Source of the DNA: Vibrio campbellii CAIM 519 = NBRC 15631 = ATCC 25920
GTDB taxonomy: Bacteria; Pseudomonadota; Gammaproteobacteria; Enterobacterales; Vibrionaceae
DNA: 64,000 nt
NCBI RefSeq assembly: GCF_002163755.1
Contig: NZ_CP015863.1
Coordinates: 2,852,001-2,916,000, forward strand
Direction of reading: 5' to 3'
Shown here: positions 44,467-53,307 of the stretch, in pieces
Numbering within the stretch: position 1 is the stretch's first letter
Layout of the letters: each line of letters opens with the position of its first letter
The notes under the pieces: generated by a model
Told to the model about the DNA's origin: nothing
Databases searched by the model: none
Seen by the model: only the letters and a program-made list of their open reading frames with translations
Made by a program: the position numbers and the translations under genes

Positions 44467-45810
44467 TTACTCACCAGCAACCTTCATGGTATCCAACAAG
44501 ATCGAACCCGTTTGGATTTGTGAGCGTGTTTCTAAATCGCTACCCACAGCCACAATCTGATTGAACATGTCTTTCAAGTTACCCGCGATAGTAATTTCAG
44601 ACACTGGGTATTGGATTTCACCGTTTTCTACCCAGAAACCTGCAGCACCACGAGAGTAATCGCCCGTCACAACGTTCACGCCTTGACCCATGGTCTCTGT
44701 TACCAGTAGACCGGTGCCCAGCTCTTTCAGCATTTGCTCGAAGTTTTGACCTGTCGACTTCACGTACCAGTTATGGATACCACCAGCGTGACCCGTTGGG
44801 TCCATCTTCATCTTGCGAGCGGCATAGCTGGTTAGCAAGTAAGTTGCTAAAACACCATCGGTGATGATTTCACGATCTTGCGTGTATACACCTTCGCTAT
44901 CAAACGGGCTGGAAGCCAATCCACGTAGTACGTGTGGACGCTCAGAAATGTTGAACCACTCAGGCAATACTTGCTTACCAAGATGATCCAATAGGAAAGA
45001 AGACTTACGGTATAAGTTGCCACCGCTGATTGCCATCACTAGGTGACCAATCAAGCCTGTTGCTACATCCGCAGCAAACATCACCGGGTATTTGCCTGTC
45101 TTAAGCTTTTGCGCATCAAGGCGGCTGATGGTTTTCTCTGCAGCGTTGCGACCAACAGTTTCTGGTGTCCAAAGATCATCACGATGACGCGCAACGGTGT
45201 AGCTGTAATCACGTTCCATCTCACCGTTTTGACCCACACCAATCACACAACAGCTGGTGCTATGACGGCTGGATGCATAGCTGGCTAACAAGCCGTGGCT
45301 ATTACCATACACTTTTACGCCGTAGTGGCTATCGTAGCTTGCACCATCGCTTTGCTTAATCGCATCGCTGTAGTTCAACGCTTCTTTTTCAGCGGCAATC
45401 GCGACTTGCGCTGCGTAATCTGGATCGGGTGCGTCTGGGTGGAAAAGGTCTAAGTCTGGTACCTCTTTCACCATGTATTCTTTTGGAGCAGGACCTGCGA
45501 ATGGGTCTTCTGATGTGTATTGAGCAATGTCTAGTGCTGCTAAGACCGTTTGCTCGATAGCAGCTTCACTCAAGTCAGATGTGGAAGCACTGCCTTTGCG
45601 TTGACCACGGTAGACGGTGATACCCAGTGCGCCATCGCTATTGAATTCAACGTTTTCCACGTCACCCATGCGAGTGGAAACACTCAAACCTGTGCTCTTG
45701 GTGATTGCGACTTCAGCGGCATCAGACTTCGCCGCAGCGATTTCTAGTGCACGTGAAACGGCTTGTTCTAGCTCGGTACGTTGCTCAGCAACCTGCTGTT
45801 TAATATCCAT
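44467..45810 (-). CDS. pmbA: PmbA/TldE metalloprotease subunit
   Basis: 447 residues of the TldD/PmbA family. TldE lacks the metal-binding HExxxH and supports the active partner TldD, encoded at 54755-56200 in this window. Together they degrade unfolded small peptides such as CcdA and mature microcin B17. Typical blocks are GDVENVEFNSDGALGITVYRG and the NWYVKSTGQ and GDYSRGAAGFWVENG region near the end. Divergent from darP. Confidence 0.95.
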   Translation of the reverse strand: MDIKQQVAEQRTELEQAVSRALEIAAAKSDAAEVAITKSTGLSVSTRMGDVENVEFNSDGALGITVYRGQRKGSASTSDLSEAAIEQTVLAALDIAQYTSEDPFAGPAPKEYMVKEVPDLDLFHPDAPDPDYAAQVAIAAEKEALNYSDAIKQSDGASYDSHYGVKVYGNSHGLLASYASSRHSTSCCVIGVGQNGEMERDYSYTVARHRDDLWTPETVGRNAAEKTISRLDAQKLKTGKYPVMFAADVATGLIGHLVMAISGGNLYRKSSFLLDHLGKQVLPEWFNISERPHVLRGLASSPFDSEGVYTQDREIITDGVLATYLLTSYAARKMKMDPTGHAGGIHNWYVKSTGQNFEQMLKELGTGLLVTETMGQGVNVVTGDYSRGAAGFWVENGEIQYPVSEITIAGNLKDMFNQIVAVGSDLETRSQIQTGSILLDTMKVAGE

Positions 45811-45920
45811 TGTCTTTCACATCATGTATTCGATGCACAATAGAATAACAAGAATTTCGCTTTCTCCCCACGATTCTTGTTAAAATAGTCATAATATTAA
45901 TCAAAACACAGGCAACTGAA

Positions 45921-46445
45921 ATGGCACGTAAGAATCAAAAAGCGCCATGGGAACCAGAAGAAGAGATCATCTGGGTAAGTAAATCCGAGATGAAGCGAGA
46001 CATGGAAGAGCTGCAAAAGCTAGGTGAAGAGCTTGTAGGCCTAAAGCCAGCTGTTCTAGATAAGTTTCCATTGAGCGAAGACCTACGACAAGCGGTTGCT
46101 GATGCACAACGCTTTAAAAACGAAGCGCGTCGTCGTCAGCTACAACGTATTGGTAAGCTAATGCGTTACGAAGATCCAGAACCAATCCAAGCGGCACTGG
46201 ATAAAATCCGCAACAAGCACTCACAAGCGACTGCTGCTCTGCACAAGCTAGAAGCGCTGCGTGATCGCGTTGTGGAAGAAGGCGATAAAGCGATTGATGA
46301 CGTAATGGAACTGTACCCAGAAGCGGATCGTCAACGTCTACGTCAACTTGCTCGCCAAGCAGTGAAAGAGAAGAAAGCCGGTAAACCAGCAAAATCTTAC
46401 CGTGAAATCTTCCAAATTCTTAAAGCGTTTGAAGAAGAAATGTAA
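45921..46445 (+). CDS. darP: Ribosome biogenesis factor DarP (YjgA)
   Basis: 174 residues, highly charged and helical; the family's WVSKSEMKRDMEELQKLGEELV opening and the RDRVVEEGDKAIDDVM and YREIFQILK blocks are present. YjgA associates with late 50S precursors in E. coli. The pmbA-darP divergent pair is also conserved there. Confidence 0.93.
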   Translation: MARKNQKAPWEPEEEIIWVSKSEMKRDMEELQKLGEELVGLKPAVLDKFPLSEDLRQAVADAQRFKNEARRRQLQRIGKLMRYEDPEPIQAALDKIRNKHSQATAALHKLEALRDRVVEEGDKAIDDVMELYPEADRQRLRQLARQAVKEKKAGKPAKSYREIFQILKAFEEEM

Positions 46446-46463
46446 TTCAACGCTTAAGAACGT

Positions 46464-46492
46464 AAAAAGCAGACCTTTGTGTCTGCTTTTTT
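46464..46492. terminator. bidirectional terminator after darP
   Basis: AAAAAGCAGAC, a 6-base loop, GTCTGCTTTTTT between darP and the convergent dehydrogenase gene. Confidence 0.88.
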
Positions 46493-46510
46493 CATGCCTA
46501 TTTTCTGCTG

Positions 46511-47473
46511 TTACGCTAAGCGATTAAGACTTTCACCGCGCTCAAAGGCGTTAATATTCTCAATCAAGATTTCAGCCAAACGCTGTATCGATGAATCACT
46601 ACCCCAGGCAACGTGTGGCGTCAGCAATAGGTTCGGCAAGTGCATATTGGCAATCAGCGGATTACTCTCATTGGCGGGCTCTTGGGTAAAGACATCAACC
46701 CCAGCACCAGCAATCTCACCTTGCTTTAAGCCGTCCACTAAAGCTTGTTCATCCACCAAGCCACCACGTCCGGTATTAATCAAAATCGATGTAGGCTTCA
46801 TCAACTTGAGTTCTGCCTCACCAATCAAATTACGTGTTTCATCATTCAGTGGACAATGTAGTGTGATGGCGTCAGCTTGCTCAAGAACCTCAGCAAAAGA
46901 AACATAACCTTCTCGGCACTCCGTTACGCCTTTGCGCTCCGCAAACACCACGTTCATCCCTAACGCTTGTGCCAGTTTTGCAGTTGCTTGACCTAATGCG
47001 CCGCTGCCAACCACACCCAAAGTGCTACCTGCAACGTCTCCAATCGGATACGTAAAGAAACAGAACTGTTTATTGCGTTGCCACTCGCCCGCTGCGATAT
47101 CTTGGTGATAACCAAACAAGTTACGGCGCAAAGCAAACAGCATAGCGATAACGTGTTCTGGCACAGAGCGAGTCGCATAGCCACGCACGTTCGCGACAGC
47201 AACATTGTGCTGAGCGCAATAGTTGATATCGACGTTGTTGAACCCCGTGGCCGCCACAGCAATCATCTTGAGATTAGGAAGCTGAGATAGAGCAGCTTGG
47301 TCGAGCACCACTTTGTTACTGATAACGATATCCGCATCAGTGAGACGCTCAATCACTTGCTCTGGAGAAGTCAGATCGTATTCCACCCAATCATGGGCAA
47401 AGCTCGGGCGGGGCACCTGAATTTGAGCGGTGATGGTCGCGCGGTCGAGGAAGACCACTTTAGGCAGTGACAT
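46511..47473 (-). CDS. D-2-hydroxyacid dehydrogenase (glycerate/hydroxypyruvate type)
   Basis: 320 residues. NAD-binding GVVGSGALG in the middle, the substrate Arg in NTGRGGLVDE, the acid in the QEPANESNPL segment and the catalytic His in LLTPHVAWGS are in place. Best guess is hydroxypyruvate reductase/glycerate dehydrogenase; related family members use other 2-keto acids. The ribosome site and start codon lie in the loop of a 12-bp hairpin (47459-47498), so translation may be regulated. It is 32 bases after rluA's stop, same strand. Confidence 0.88.
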   Translation of the reverse strand: MSLPKVVFLDRATITAQIQVPRPSFAHDWVEYDLTSPEQVIERLTDADIVISNKVVLDQAALSQLPNLKMIAVAATGFNNVDINYCAQHNVAVANVRGYATRSVPEHVIAMLFALRRNLFGYHQDIAAGEWQRNKQFCFFTYPIGDVAGSTLGVVGSGALGQATAKLAQALGMNVVFAERKGVTECREGYVSFAEVLEQADAITLHCPLNDETRNLIGEAELKLMKPTSILINTGRGGLVDEQALVDGLKQGEIAGAGVDVFTQEPANESNPLIANMHLPNLLLTPHVAWGSDSSIQRLAEILIENINAFERGESLNRLA

Positions 47474-47498
47474 AACAACTCCTTGTTCACTGCCTAAA
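47459..47498 (-). promoter_or_regulatory. Hairpin enclosing ribosome binding site and start codon
   Basis: TTTAGGCAGTGA (47487-47498, minus strand) and TCACTGCCTAAA (47459-47470, codons 2-5 of the dehydrogenase gene) are perfect 12-bp complements. The 16-base loop is ACAAGGAGTTGTTATG: it holds AGGAG and the ATG. Inside it ACAA and TTGT can pair around GGAG. The arm downstream is coding (SLPK), so the upstream arm looks like a copy of the gene's own start. Confidence 0.85.
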
Positions 47499-47505
47499 GA
47501 TGAAT

Positions 47506-48258
47506 TTATGGACGTGGCAGTGTTTTGTAATCTGGTAATTTACGCTCTGGGTCGAAATAGTCAAAGATCATCGCTTCCGCTTCCGGGTAAAAGTCACAAG
47601 GAACAAAAATGCTGCGCAGCAAATGGCATTTCGGATGGTAAAAGCTCAACTCAGCGGCGTGCAGTTCTAGGCGCTCAGAGAAGGCTTTCGCTTCTTCAGT
47701 TGCGTAAAACTCATCGCCTACAATCGGGTGACCTAATGCTTGCATGTGAACTCGCAATTGGTGTGAACGACCAGTGATCGGCAACAAACGTACAATCGTC
47801 GTCTTTGAACCATCAGGATGCTCTTCTCGCTTCGCTACTTGGAAAAGCGTCTTAGAAGGTTTGCCATCTTCAAAACACACTTTCTGCAACGGACGATTAG
47901 GCCAATCACAAATCAGCGGCAGGTCAATCTCACCCTCTTCTTGCTCTATATGACCCCAAACGCGCGCGTAGTAAATCTTATGCGTCAATCGGTATTGAAA
48001 CTGTTTCTTTAACGCGCTTTCTGCACGTTTGTTCTTCGCCAGTACCATCAAACCGGAAGTGCACATATCTAAGCGATGCACGACTTGAATATCTGGATAC
48101 TGCTCAGTGAGTCGACTCCACATACTGTCATAGTGCTCAGCGAGACGCCCCGGTACAGAGAGCAAACCCGATGGCTTGTTTACCGCCAAAATTTGCTCAT
48201 CTTCAAAAACGACATCAATCCAAGGATCGGTTGGTGGATTGTACTCAAGCATTGCCAT
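47506..48258 (-). CDS. rluA: 23S rRNA/tRNA pseudouridine synthase RluA
   Basis: 250 residues, slightly longer than E. coli RluA (219). Catalytic D64 in HRLDMCTSG; VNKPSGLLSVPGR, PLICDWPNRPLQK and PITGRSHQLRVHMQALGHPI are the RluA-specific blocks. It modifies U746 of 23S rRNA and U32 of several tRNAs. The frame starts MAMLEYNPPTDPW; the second Met (residue 3) is an alternative start. Confidence 0.92.
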   Translation of the reverse strand: MAMLEYNPPTDPWIDVVFEDEQILAVNKPSGLLSVPGRLAEHYDSMWSRLTEQYPDIQVVHRLDMCTSGLMVLAKNKRAESALKKQFQYRLTHKIYYARVWGHIEQEEGEIDLPLICDWPNRPLQKVCFEDGKPSKTLFQVAKREEHPDGSKTTIVRLLPITGRSHQLRVHMQALGHPIVGDEFYATEEAKAFSERLELHAAELSFYHPKCHLLRSIFVPCDFYPEAEAMIFDYFDPERKLPDYKTLPRP

Positions 48259-48443
48259 GGGCAGGATCTCTACAGAATAAAAACGCGCTGATTATACCCA
48301 AGAGCCCTCAAGATGCATGCACAAAACACGTTTAATTTTTTCACCAATAAGGGTCGATATAACTTTTTGAAATAACGAAAGTTAACAAGTCAAATTACTA
48401 ATAAAAATAAAAATAAAACAAGTTGTAAAATTAAATTGACAAC

Positions 48444-48456
48444 CATGCTGAGCATG
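48444..48456. promoter_or_regulatory. Palindrome in the promoter region of the NRAMP-like gene
   Basis: CATGCTGAGCATG, 6-bp arms around one base, begins 2 bases after a perfect TTGACA (48436-48441) and lies 40 bases before the start codon. This is the expected place for a repressor site. It is not an exact match to the known MntR or Fur boxes. Confidence 0.45.
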
Positions 48457-48496
48457 TTACTTATAGTTTATCGTTGGTGAACAAGGACAATAACAA

Positions 48497-49762
48497 ATGG
48501 AATCGGCAGTACCAGATCAACCCCAATCCAAAATCTCCCAATTTGTACGCTCGTTGGGTCCCGGCATTCTCATGGCTTCTGCCGCAGTAGGTGGTTCTCA
48601 CCTCGTTGCTTCAACAAAAGCTGGTGCCATTTATGGTTGGCAACTCGCCGTACTTATCCTGCTGGTAAACCTTTTTAAATACCCATTTTTCCGAGCAGGC
48701 GTGCAGTACACCATGGGTACAGGCAAAACCTTGGTTGAAGGCTACGCTAAGCTAGGTCGCCCATACTTATGGCTGTTCTTGTTTCTCAGCTCCGTATCTG
48801 CGGTGATCAATACAGCAGCCCTTCTGATGTTCAGTGCGAGCTTGTTGGGTTACTTCATTCCATTTTCATTGTCGATGGCGTCACTCAGTATCATTGTATT
48901 GGTCACGTGCTTGGTGATCCTATTTGCTGGTCATTACAAAGCGCTGGATACGCTCTCGAAAGTCATCATGACCGTACTGACCATTGCGACATTACTAGCA
49001 GTGGCGATTGCGTTTGGTAATCCGGTAGAACCCGTTGCGAACTTTGAATCTCCTTCTCCGTGGTCAATTGCAGCAATCGGCTTTATCGTCGTGACCATGG
49101 GCTGGATGCCTGCTCCAATCGAGATCTCTTGTTTAACCTCTGCGTGGCTAAAGCGCCAAACCAGCCAACAAGAAGTCACCGCCAAATCTGCGTTGTTTGA
49201 TTTTAACGTCGGCTACATTGGTACGGCAGTATTGGCATTGGTGTTTGTATCGCTAGGTGCGTTGATGCTACACGGCTCAGGTATCGAGCTTAAAAGCTCT
49301 GGCGTGGGCTTCTCCCACCAACTAGTCGGCTTGTACGCTGCAACTATTGGTGAATGGTCGCGCTACCTAATTGCGGTGATTGCGTTCTTCTGCATCTTCG
49401 GCAGTACAATTACGGTAATTGATGGCTACTCTCGTGTGATTTCAGACTCTCAACGTCTACTGCGTTCACAACCAGAGACTAACCCAAAAGCCACGTCAGC
49501 GATCATGCTTACGGTATCGGTCTTGGCATTAGGTATTGTGGTGTTCTGGGCGTCAGCACTACTACCAATGCTGAACTTTGCTATGGTACTGGCGTTTATG
49601 ACGACACCGTTCTTCGCGATACTGAACTACATTCTGGTGAGCAAAACCGACTTACCTAAGCCATTAGCGCTGGGTCGTAAATTGAAGTGGCTGTCGATTG
49701 CTGGCTTGATTTACTTATTCGGCTTTTTAGCGCTGTTTATTTGGTGGAAGTGGGTAATGTAA
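48497..49762 (+). CDS. NRAMP-related membrane transporter with altered metal site
   Basis: 421 residues, about 11 membrane helices of the LeuT-like NRAMP fold (LGPGILMASA start, YPFFRAGVQYTMGTGKTLVEGY in helix 3). In true NRAMPs helix 1 carries DPGN and helix 6 MPH-type residues that hold Mn2+/Fe2+. Here the helix 1 motif reads GGSH and helix 6 reads GWMPAPIEIS, so those ligands are lost. The substrate may therefore not be a divalent transition metal. Monocistronic, with a palindrome in its promoter and a bidirectional terminator after it. Confidence 0.82.
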   Translation: MESAVPDQPQSKISQFVRSLGPGILMASAAVGGSHLVASTKAGAIYGWQLAVLILLVNLFKYPFFRAGVQYTMGTGKTLVEGYAKLGRPYLWLFLFLSSVSAVINTAALLMFSASLLGYFIPFSLSMASLSIIVLVTCLVILFAGHYKALDTLSKVIMTVLTIATLLAVAIAFGNPVEPVANFESPSPWSIAAIGFIVVTMGWMPAPIEISCLTSAWLKRQTSQQEVTAKSALFDFNVGYIGTAVLALVFVSLGALMLHGSGIELKSSGVGFSHQLVGLYAATIGEWSRYLIAVIAFFCIFGSTITVIDGYSRVISDSQRLLRSQPETNPKATSAIMLTVSVLALGIVVFWASALLPMLNFAMVLAFMTTPFFAILNYILVSKTDLPKPLALGRKLKWLSIAGLIYLFGFLALFIWWKWVM

Positions 49763-49814
49763 TTAGCTACAAGCAATTAACAGAACCACTGAGGTAAACA
49801 AAGCTCAGATAAAG

Positions 49815-49842
49815 AAAAAGGTCTTCAATTGAAGACCTTTTT
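49815..49842. terminator. bidirectional terminator between the NRAMP-like gene and rapA
   Basis: A perfect 28-bp palindrome (AAAAAGGTCTTC, AATT, GAAGACCTTTTT) between convergent genes. Confidence 0.9.
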
Positions 49843-49860
49843 CGTGTATTTGAACGCTGA

Positions 49861-52770
49861 TTAGTTATGGCTGACCACAATCAAACGTAGCGAATCTAAC
49901 TGAACCTGAGCTTGGTTGATGTAACCTGTTAGCTCTTTAATTTGTTCTTCAATCGATTCAATTTCTTCATCACGGATATTCGGGTTAACCGCTTTCAGTG
50001 CTTGTAGACGCTCAAGCTCGGCATTCAAGCTTTGTTGCATGTCTTGATGCGCTTGCTTGCGAACTTCTTCCACTTTCTGCTCAACCAATGCGTCACCCGC
50101 TTCGATTAGGCTGTGAATGTCTTTCTGTACTGATGTCACTAGCTTGCTGCCTAGGTGACGGTTTACCGGGCTAAGCTGACGGTTGAAGCCTTCAAACTCA
50201 ACCTGAGAAGACAGATCGTTACCACGAGCATCCATCATCATGCGAATTGGCGTCTTCGGTAGGAAACGAGTAATGCCGCTGCGTTTTGGTGCTTGTGCAT
50301 CCACCGCGTAAACCAACTCAAGTAGGATAGTACCCACTGGTAGCGCTTTGTTCTTCAGCAGAGAAACCGCAGAGGTACCCACACCTTCGCTCATCAGAAG
50401 ATCAATACCGCCTTGAATCATTGGGTGTTCCCAACTGATGAAGTGCATGTCTTCACGAGATAGCGCTGTATCACGGTCAAATGTGATAGTCGCACCTTCG
50501 TATGGCAAGCCTGGGTAGCTTGGCACCATCATGTGCTCAGATGGCGTTACCACAAGTGCGTTCTCGCCTTTGTCGTCTTGGTTCAAGCCAATGGTGTCGA
50601 ACAGAGACAATGCGAACGTAACTAGGTTTGTGTCACCGTCTGTCGATGAGATTTTCTCAACGATCTGCTGCGCTTTCTCGCCACCGTTTGAATGCATCTC
50701 TAGTAGACGGTCACGGCCTTGCTCAAGTTGTGATTTCAGCTCTTTGTTCATCTTCGCTGATTCTTCAATCACTTCATCAAGGTTTGAAACATCACCAGAC
50801 GCCAGCATTTCGATCAGAGCATCAGAGTACTTATCGTAAACCGCGCGACCTGTTGGACAGGTTTCAGCAAACGCGTTTAGACCTTCATCAAACCAACGAG
50901 CAAGAATCGCTTGTGACGTGTCTTTTAGGTAAGGCACGTGGATATCGATATCACGCTTCTGACCGATACGATCCAGACGACCAATACGTTGCTCTAGCAA
51001 GTCTGGGTTGAACGGCAAATCGAACATCACAAGTTGGTTAGCAAACTGGAAGTTACGACCTTCTGAGCCAATTTCGCTACAGATAAGAACCTGTGCGCCG
51101 CCCTCTTCTTGTGCAAAGTAAGCAGCCGCTTTGTCACGCTCAAGAATCGACATGCCTTCGTGGAATACAGTTGCACGAATACCTTCACGCTCACGTAATG
51201 CTTGCTCAAGTTGCAGCGCGGTGCTTGCACGAGAAGCGATAACCAGCACTTTGTCGCTGCGTTTCTCTTTTACTTTCTCAAGTAGCCAGTTCACACGTGA
51301 GTCAAATTGCCACCAGCTTGAATCTTCGCCTTCAAATTCTTGGAAGATTTCTTCTGGGTAAAGGTTCTTCACTGCGCGTGCTTCCGGCGTCATCTTGCCG
51401 CCGATCATGCCTGATACACGCATTGACGTGGTGTACTGCTGTGGAATGTCCATTGGCATTAGATGTACGTTACGCTTCGGGAAGCCTTTGATTGCAGCAC
51501 GCGTGTTACGGAACAGAACGCGACCAGTACCGTGACGGTCCATTAGGTTATCGATCAGTTCTTGGCGCGCTGACGCTTTCGCTTCTTCATCACTGTCGCT
51601 TTCGATAATGCGAAATAGCGGCTCAACGTCTTGCTCAGAAAGCAGTTCCGTAATTTGATTTTTCGCTTCGTCAGGCAGTTTCTCACCAGAGAACAGCGAA
51701 GTGATAGCATCCGCCACTGGTGCGTATTGCTCTTCTTCTTCAACGAATGCATCGTAATCGTAGAAACGATCTGGATCTAGCAGACGTAGACGAGCGAAGT
51801 GGCTCTCACGACCTAGCTGCTCTGGTGTTGCCGTCAGCAGTAGCACACCCGCAGTGCGTTCTGCCAAGCCTTCTACCACTTGGTATTCGCGGCTTGGTTT
51901 GTCTTGGCTCCATTCTAAGTGGTGCGCTTCATCGACAACCAATAGATCCCACTCGCCTTCTAGCGCTTGCTCGAAACGCTTGCGGCTCTTACGTAGGAAA
52001 TCCAGTGAGCACAGCACATATTGCTGCGTATCAAATGGGTTTTCAGCTTCTGCGAACGCCTCAATACAACGCTCTTCATCGAAGATAGAGAAGTGCAGGT
52101 TGAAACGACGCATCATCTCAACAAGCCACTGGTGTTGCAGTGTCTCGGGCACCACGATCAGAATACGTTCAGCACGACCGGACAGCACTTGCTGGTGGAT
52201 GATCATGCCCGCTTCGATGGTTTTACCCAGACCAACTTCATCCGCTAGCAATACGCGAGGCGCGTGACGACGACCCACTTCATGTGCGATATAAAGCTGA
52301 TGAGGGATCAAGCCTGCACGCATGCCACACAGACCACGCATTGGGCTCTTGTGTTGCTCAAATTGGTTTTGTAGCGCACGGTAGCGAAGTACAAAGTTGT
52401 CCATGCGGTCGATTTGACCTGCGTACAACTTGTCTTGCGGCTTGTTAAAACGAATGTGGTTGCTTAGGAAGATTTCACGCAACACGATCGCCGTTTCTTG
52501 CGTGTCTTCACGAGTACCGAAATAGGTGTATAGACCTTCATCTTCCAGTACTTCTTCAACTTTTAATGACCAACCTTCTTGGCAATCGATGACATCACCG
52601 ACGTTGAACGTTACTCGGGTAACTGGTGCATCGTTACGTGCGTAAACTCGGTTTTCCTCTGATGCTGCAAACATCAATGTCACAGTACGAGCATCCATTG
52701 CTACTACGGTACCTAAACCTAAATCGCTTTCCGTATCGCTAATCCAGCGCTGCCCCAAAGCAAATGTCAT
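49861..52770 (-). CDS. rapA: RNA polymerase-associated ATPase RapA (HepA)
   Basis: 969 residues, a Swi2/Snf2-type ATPase of normal size. N-terminal Tudor-like beta region (1-105), Walker A DEVGLGKT at 177-184, DEAH at 280-283, the second helicase lobe with RIGRLDRIGQ, and a C-terminal coiled region. It binds RNA polymerase and frees stalled post-termination complexes. Single gene; promoter within 52771-53307. Confidence 0.97.
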   Translation of the reverse strand: MTFALGQRWISDTESDLGLGTVVAMDARTVTLMFAASEENRVYARNDAPVTRVTFNVGDVIDCQEGWSLKVEEVLEDEGLYTYFGTREDTQETAIVLREIFLSNHIRFNKPQDKLYAGQIDRMDNFVLRYRALQNQFEQHKSPMRGLCGMRAGLIPHQLYIAHEVGRRHAPRVLLADEVGLGKTIEAGMIIHQQVLSGRAERILIVVPETLQHQWLVEMMRRFNLHFSIFDEERCIEAFAEAENPFDTQQYVLCSLDFLRKSRKRFEQALEGEWDLLVVDEAHHLEWSQDKPSREYQVVEGLAERTAGVLLLTATPEQLGRESHFARLRLLDPDRFYDYDAFVEEEEQYAPVADAITSLFSGEKLPDEAKNQITELLSEQDVEPLFRIIESDSDEEAKASARQELIDNLMDRHGTGRVLFRNTRAAIKGFPKRNVHLMPMDIPQQYTTSMRVSGMIGGKMTPEARAVKNLYPEEIFQEFEGEDSSWWQFDSRVNWLLEKVKEKRSDKVLVIASRASTALQLEQALREREGIRATVFHEGMSILERDKAAAYFAQEEGGAQVLICSEIGSEGRNFQFANQLVMFDLPFNPDLLEQRIGRLDRIGQKRDIDIHVPYLKDTSQAILARWFDEGLNAFAETCPTGRAVYDKYSDALIEMLASGDVSNLDEVIEESAKMNKELKSQLEQGRDRLLEMHSNGGEKAQQIVEKISSTDGDTNLVTFALSLFDTIGLNQDDKGENALVVTPSEHMMVPSYPGLPYEGATITFDRDTALSREDMHFISWEHPMIQGGIDLLMSEGVGTSAVSLLKNKALPVGTILLELVYAVDAQAPKRSGITRFLPKTPIRMMMDARGNDLSSQVEFEGFNRQLSPVNRHLGSKLVTSVQKDIHSLIEAGDALVEQKVEEVRKQAHQDMQQSLNAELERLQALKAVNPNIRDEEIESIEEQIKELTGYINQAQVQLDSLRLIVVSHN

Positions 52771-53307
52771 GAATTGACTACCTCGTTGTTGTTTCTTGTT
52801 GGTCTCTACCCATCCCGCTGGGCATGGATAATAAGTTTAGATCTGATTCTGGCTTCTGCTATGCCAATCGTGCTTGTCATGCCACTTTGCGCTGTGCATT
52901 TTTAAGCCAGCTGAACATGATAAATCGGGCGTAGCCTATACGCAGAAAAAGGTCGCTAATCTTACTTGAAGCTGTGATTTAGGTCACGCCGAAACCGCCC
53001 AGAGGGGCAACTTTTTTTCCTGAATTAGGAATGCAATCAAATTGTAAAAAACTCATGACAATTATTAAGTTGTAAGAAGTAAATTTTACGTATACTTCTA
53101 TTGAGGGGCGCTTAGAGTCATCAAACATGATTTGAGCGCATTTAGTACACGATTAGGATCAACACGGGTTTGCAGTAAGTTGTCTTGCTACTCGGTTGCG
53201 CACTAACCGACATTGCCCGACAACCTCTATTGCAAGCAATCAGAGTTAGGAAGAATGTTCCTTCTTAGCTACTAGCCAGCAAAGCCGCGCTGCGGCAAGG
53301 AGACGCT
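52771..53307. other. Divergent intergenic region between rapA and the PhoH-type gene
   Basis: 537 bases without a convincing protein gene. It contains a strong CRP-like site (52973-52988) and, nearer the PhoH gene, a foldable stretch: GTTGTC (53179-53184) pairs with GACAAC (53219-53224) and encloses TCGGTT/AACCGA (53192-53197 with 53205-53210). A -10-like TATACT is at about 53090. GGAGA precedes the PhoH start. Confidence 0.55.
52973..52988. promoter_or_regulatory. CRP-like site
   Basis: TGTGATTTAGGTCACG matches nine of the ten defined positions of the CRP consensus TGTGA-N6-TCACA. It lies 203 bases from the rapA start and 320 from the PhoH-type start, so either gene, or an unseen transcript between, could be the target. 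Confidence 0.6.

Noticed and set aside
50531..52267. Several 75-137 codon frames antisense to rapA
   Set aside because: They mirror the codon bias of rapA, lack ribosome binding sites and have no recognisable domains.
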